Source of the DNA: an uncultured Lachnospiraceae bacterium
GTDB taxonomy: Bacteria > Bacillota > Clostridia > Lachnospirales > Lachnospiraceae
Direction: 5' to 3'
NCBI GenBank assembly: GCA_900554925.1
Contig: USJG01000138.1
Coordinates: forward strand, 1-6,136
Length of the DNA stretch: 6,136 bases
Below the pieces are notes generated by a model. It did no database searches. It was not told where the DNA came from and was given only the letters and a program-made list of their open reading frames with translations. A program made the translations under genes and the position numbers. Positions 4,645 to 6,136 of this stretch are shown here, piece after piece. How positions within the stretch are numbered: position 1 is the stretch's first letter; each line of letters starts with the position of its first letter.

Positions 4645-4725
4645 GCTCCTTCTAAAAGCCGGAGCAAGCATGACAGAGAGCCCCTTATAAAAATCAAACA
4701 AATATCAAAAGCTCCGGCTGCGGAG
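4645..4725 (+). other. Four mutually complementary GC-rich segments between the 72-residue gene and the GH18 gene
   Basis: Segment 1, GCTCC (4645-4649), can pair with GGAGC inside segment 2, AGCCGGAGC (4657-4665). Segment 2 is a perfect 9-bp complement of segment 3, GCTCCGGCT (4711-4719). The CTCCG inside segment 3 (4712-4716) can instead pair with segment 4, CGGAG (4721-4725), over a GCTG loop. The arrangement 1:2 plus 3:4 versus 2:3 resembles an attenuator, but no U-run follows segment 4. It may act as the 3' end of the 72-residue gene's mRNA. It lies upstream of the GH18 promoter. Confidence 0.4.
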
Positions 4726-4765
4726 GCGCGAAAACAAGACCGGTAATAAAAAGTTAAAAATGGTA

Positions 4766-4794
4766 ATGACGGTGTGAGAATAGTCTGCTATAAT
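4766..4794 (+). promoter_or_regulatory. Predicted extended -10 promoter of the GH18 gene
   Basis: TATAAT (4789-4794) is preceded by TGC, forming an extended -10. ATGACG (4766-4771), matching the TGAC core of the -35 consensus, lies 17 bp upstream. Transcription would start near 4801, leaving a leader of only about 17 nt that consists mostly of the ribosome binding site. Confidence 0.65.
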
Positions 4795-4817
4795 ATAGGG
4801 CGATTGGAGGGTAAGTG

Positions 4818-6136
4818 ATGAAAAAGAAATTAATACCGGTTGTGATAGCAATCGTCCTTATTATAGTAATTGCCGGCGTGAGTTTTGGAGGGATACTTTT
4901 TGAAAAATATTCTTATTCAAAAGAACGCGCCGATTTAAATGACTATTTTCATATGTCAGGGGAATCGGATGTTGCAATTGTGTTACAGGATGAATTGCTT
5001 GAAGAGAGAGCCAGATTGTTTGAAGGCGTTTATTATTTGGATCTGACCACGGTTCATAAATATTTTAACGACCGCTTTTATGAAGATAAAGGAGAAAATC
5101 TTCTGCTTTATACTGTGCCGGATGCTATCATCCGCACCGCCATAGGCAGCAGCGAGGTAACCGTCGGCGGCCAGGTGGAAGCCCTCTCCTATGTGCCGGC
5201 CAGATATGATGGAGACACCCTTTACATTGCCATTGATTATGTGAAACGGTATACGAATTTTTCCTATGAGGGCTTCGCTGAACCTGCACGTTTGCAGATT
5301 TATACAGAATGGAACGAAAGACAGGTGGCGGAGATCAAAAAGGATACTGCCATAAGGGTCAGGGGCGGTGTAAAAAGTGAAATATTAAAAGATTTAAATG
5401 CCGGTGACGAGGTAATCGTTTTAGAGCAGATGGAAACATGGAGCAAGGTAAAGACAGATGATGCGATCATTGGCTATGTAGAAAATAAGCGGCTTTATGA
5501 TGTAAAAGCTGTTCTTCCTGTTCCGGTTACGGATTATGAGGAACCGGAATATACCAGTATCACCAGAGATTATAAGATAAATCTCGGATGGCATGTGGTG
5601 GCGGGAATCGCTGGAAACGATACCTTAGAGTCGGTGCTTGCCAATACAAAAGGTCTGAATGTAATCTCACCTACCTGGTTTAAGTTAAATGACAGCCAGG
5701 GAAATTTTACCAGCTTCGCCAGCCAGGATTATGTAAACAAAGCCCATGACAGAGGACTTGAGGTATGGGCGCTTGTAGAAAACATTGAATATAAGGACAG
5801 CATTGATATGTACGCAATCCTTTCTTCCACAACCACCAGGGCAAAGCTGATCGACGGTCTGATGGAGCAGGTTCTCGCCTATGGGATAGATGGAATCAAT
5901 GTGGACTTTGAGCAGATCAGTATGGACTGCGGAGAACACTATATAGAATTTATCAGGGAACTGTCCATTCCATGCAGGGCAAACGGGATTGTCCTTTCTG
6001 TAGATAATTATGTACCTACCGGTTATACGGATCATTATGACAGAAGGGAACAGGGAGTTGTTGCCGATTATGTGATTATCATGGGATATGACGAGCACTA
6101 TGCCGGCGGCACAGAAGCGGGGAGCGTGGCGTCTAT
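4818..6136 (+). CDS. Membrane-anchored SH3 + glycosyl hydrolase family 18 protein, runs off right edge
   Basis: The 439 codons visible start with MKKKLIPVVIAIVLIIVIAG, a Lys-rich start and one membrane segment (about 5-27) that places the rest outside the cell. Residues about 50-165 resemble the stalk domain seen at the N-terminus of copper amine oxidase-like proteins (weak call). Residues about 172-225 look like a bacterial SH3 domain (AIRVRGGVKSEILKDLNAGD, then WSKVKTDD and GYVENKRL). The GH18 barrel begins near 255. Its catalytic motif DGINVDFE is intact at 358-365, with Glu365 the expected proton donor, and MGYD at 422-425 matches the later barrel motif. Such proteins in Firmicutes cleave N-acetylglucosamine linkages in peptidoglycan, as in SleL/YaaH-type enzymes; substrate here is inferred. 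TTGGAGGG (4804-4811) lies 6 bases before the ATG; the adjacent GTG at 4815 is less likely. The C-terminal part of the barrel is outside the window. Confidence 0.9.
   Translation, partial: MKKKLIPVVIAIVLIIVIAGVSFGGILFEKYSYSKERADLNDYFHMSGESDVAIVLQDELLEERARLFEGVYYLDLTTVHKYFNDRFYEDKGENLLLYTVPDAIIRTAIGSSEVTVGGQVEALSYVPARYDGDTLYIAIDYVKRYTNFSYEGFAEPARLQIYTEWNERQVAEIKKDTAIRVRGGVKSEILKDLNAGDEVIVLEQMETWSKVKTDDAIIGYVENKRLYDVKAVLPVPVTDYEEPEYTSITRDYKINLGWHVVAGIAGNDTLESVLANTKGLNVISPTWFKLNDSQGNFTSFASQDYVNKAHDRGLEVWALVENIEYKDSIDMYAILSSTTTRAKLIDGLMEQVLAYGIDGINVDFEQISMDCGEHYIEFIRELSIPCRANGIVLSVDNYVPTGYTDHYDRREQGVVADYVIIMGYDEHYAGGTEAGSVAS

Noticed and set aside
5685..6098. 137-codon minus-strand ORF opposite the GH18 gene
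   Set aside because: It is antisense to the GH18 catalytic domain, where the plus-strand frame carries the intact DGINVDFE motif.

Overview
The window looks like a stretch of chromosome from a low-to-mid-GC Gram-positive anaerobe of the Clostridia, most likely Lachnospiraceae. This is inferred from the gene set (pyruvate formate-lyase, a clostridial NhaC-type antiporter, a MecA adaptor, an SH3 + GH18 cell-wall hydrolase), from strong GGAGG-type ribosome binding sites, and from near-consensus sigma-A promoters. No rRNA, tRNA, CRISPR array, insertion sequence or phage gene was seen.

Layout, left to right. The 5' part of pflB (minus strand) runs off the left edge. A divergent regulatory region of about 330 bp holds one promoter for pflB and one for a 63-residue DUF1858 / CxxC redox-disulfide protein on the plus strand. 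Two hairpins follow the small gene; the second also serves the convergent nhaC gene. nhaC (minus, 537 residues) encodes a sodium/proton antiporter with a signal-peptide-like N-terminus and its own promoter. Next upstream is mecA (minus, 266 residues), a ClpC adaptor with its own promoter and terminator, so mecA and nhaC are separate transcription units. The mecA promoter carries a perfect 17-bp palindrome over its -10 and a second inverted repeat at the predicted start of transcription.

The right-hand part is on the plus strand and poorer in recognisable genes. A TTGAAA-17-TATAAT promoter (3921-3949) leads into a possible 40-codon ORF whose Shine-Dalgarno can be folded into a hairpin. About 290 bp of AT-rich DNA with several inverted repeats follows. 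Then comes a 72-residue protein of unknown function, a 187-bp spacer with mutually exclusive GC-rich stems, and the 5' part (439 codons) of a membrane-anchored SH3 + glycosyl hydrolase family 18 protein that runs off the right edge.

The genes do not form one pathway. They are single-gene units covering fermentation (PflB), a probable redox/metal-cluster accessory protein (DUF1858), ion homeostasis (NhaC), regulated proteolysis (MecA) and envelope remodelling (GH18). I found no convincing new multi-gene system. The least explained parts are the 3760-4400 region, with its palindromic mecA promoter and the structured leader with a possible micro-ORF, and the switch-like stems at 4645-4725.
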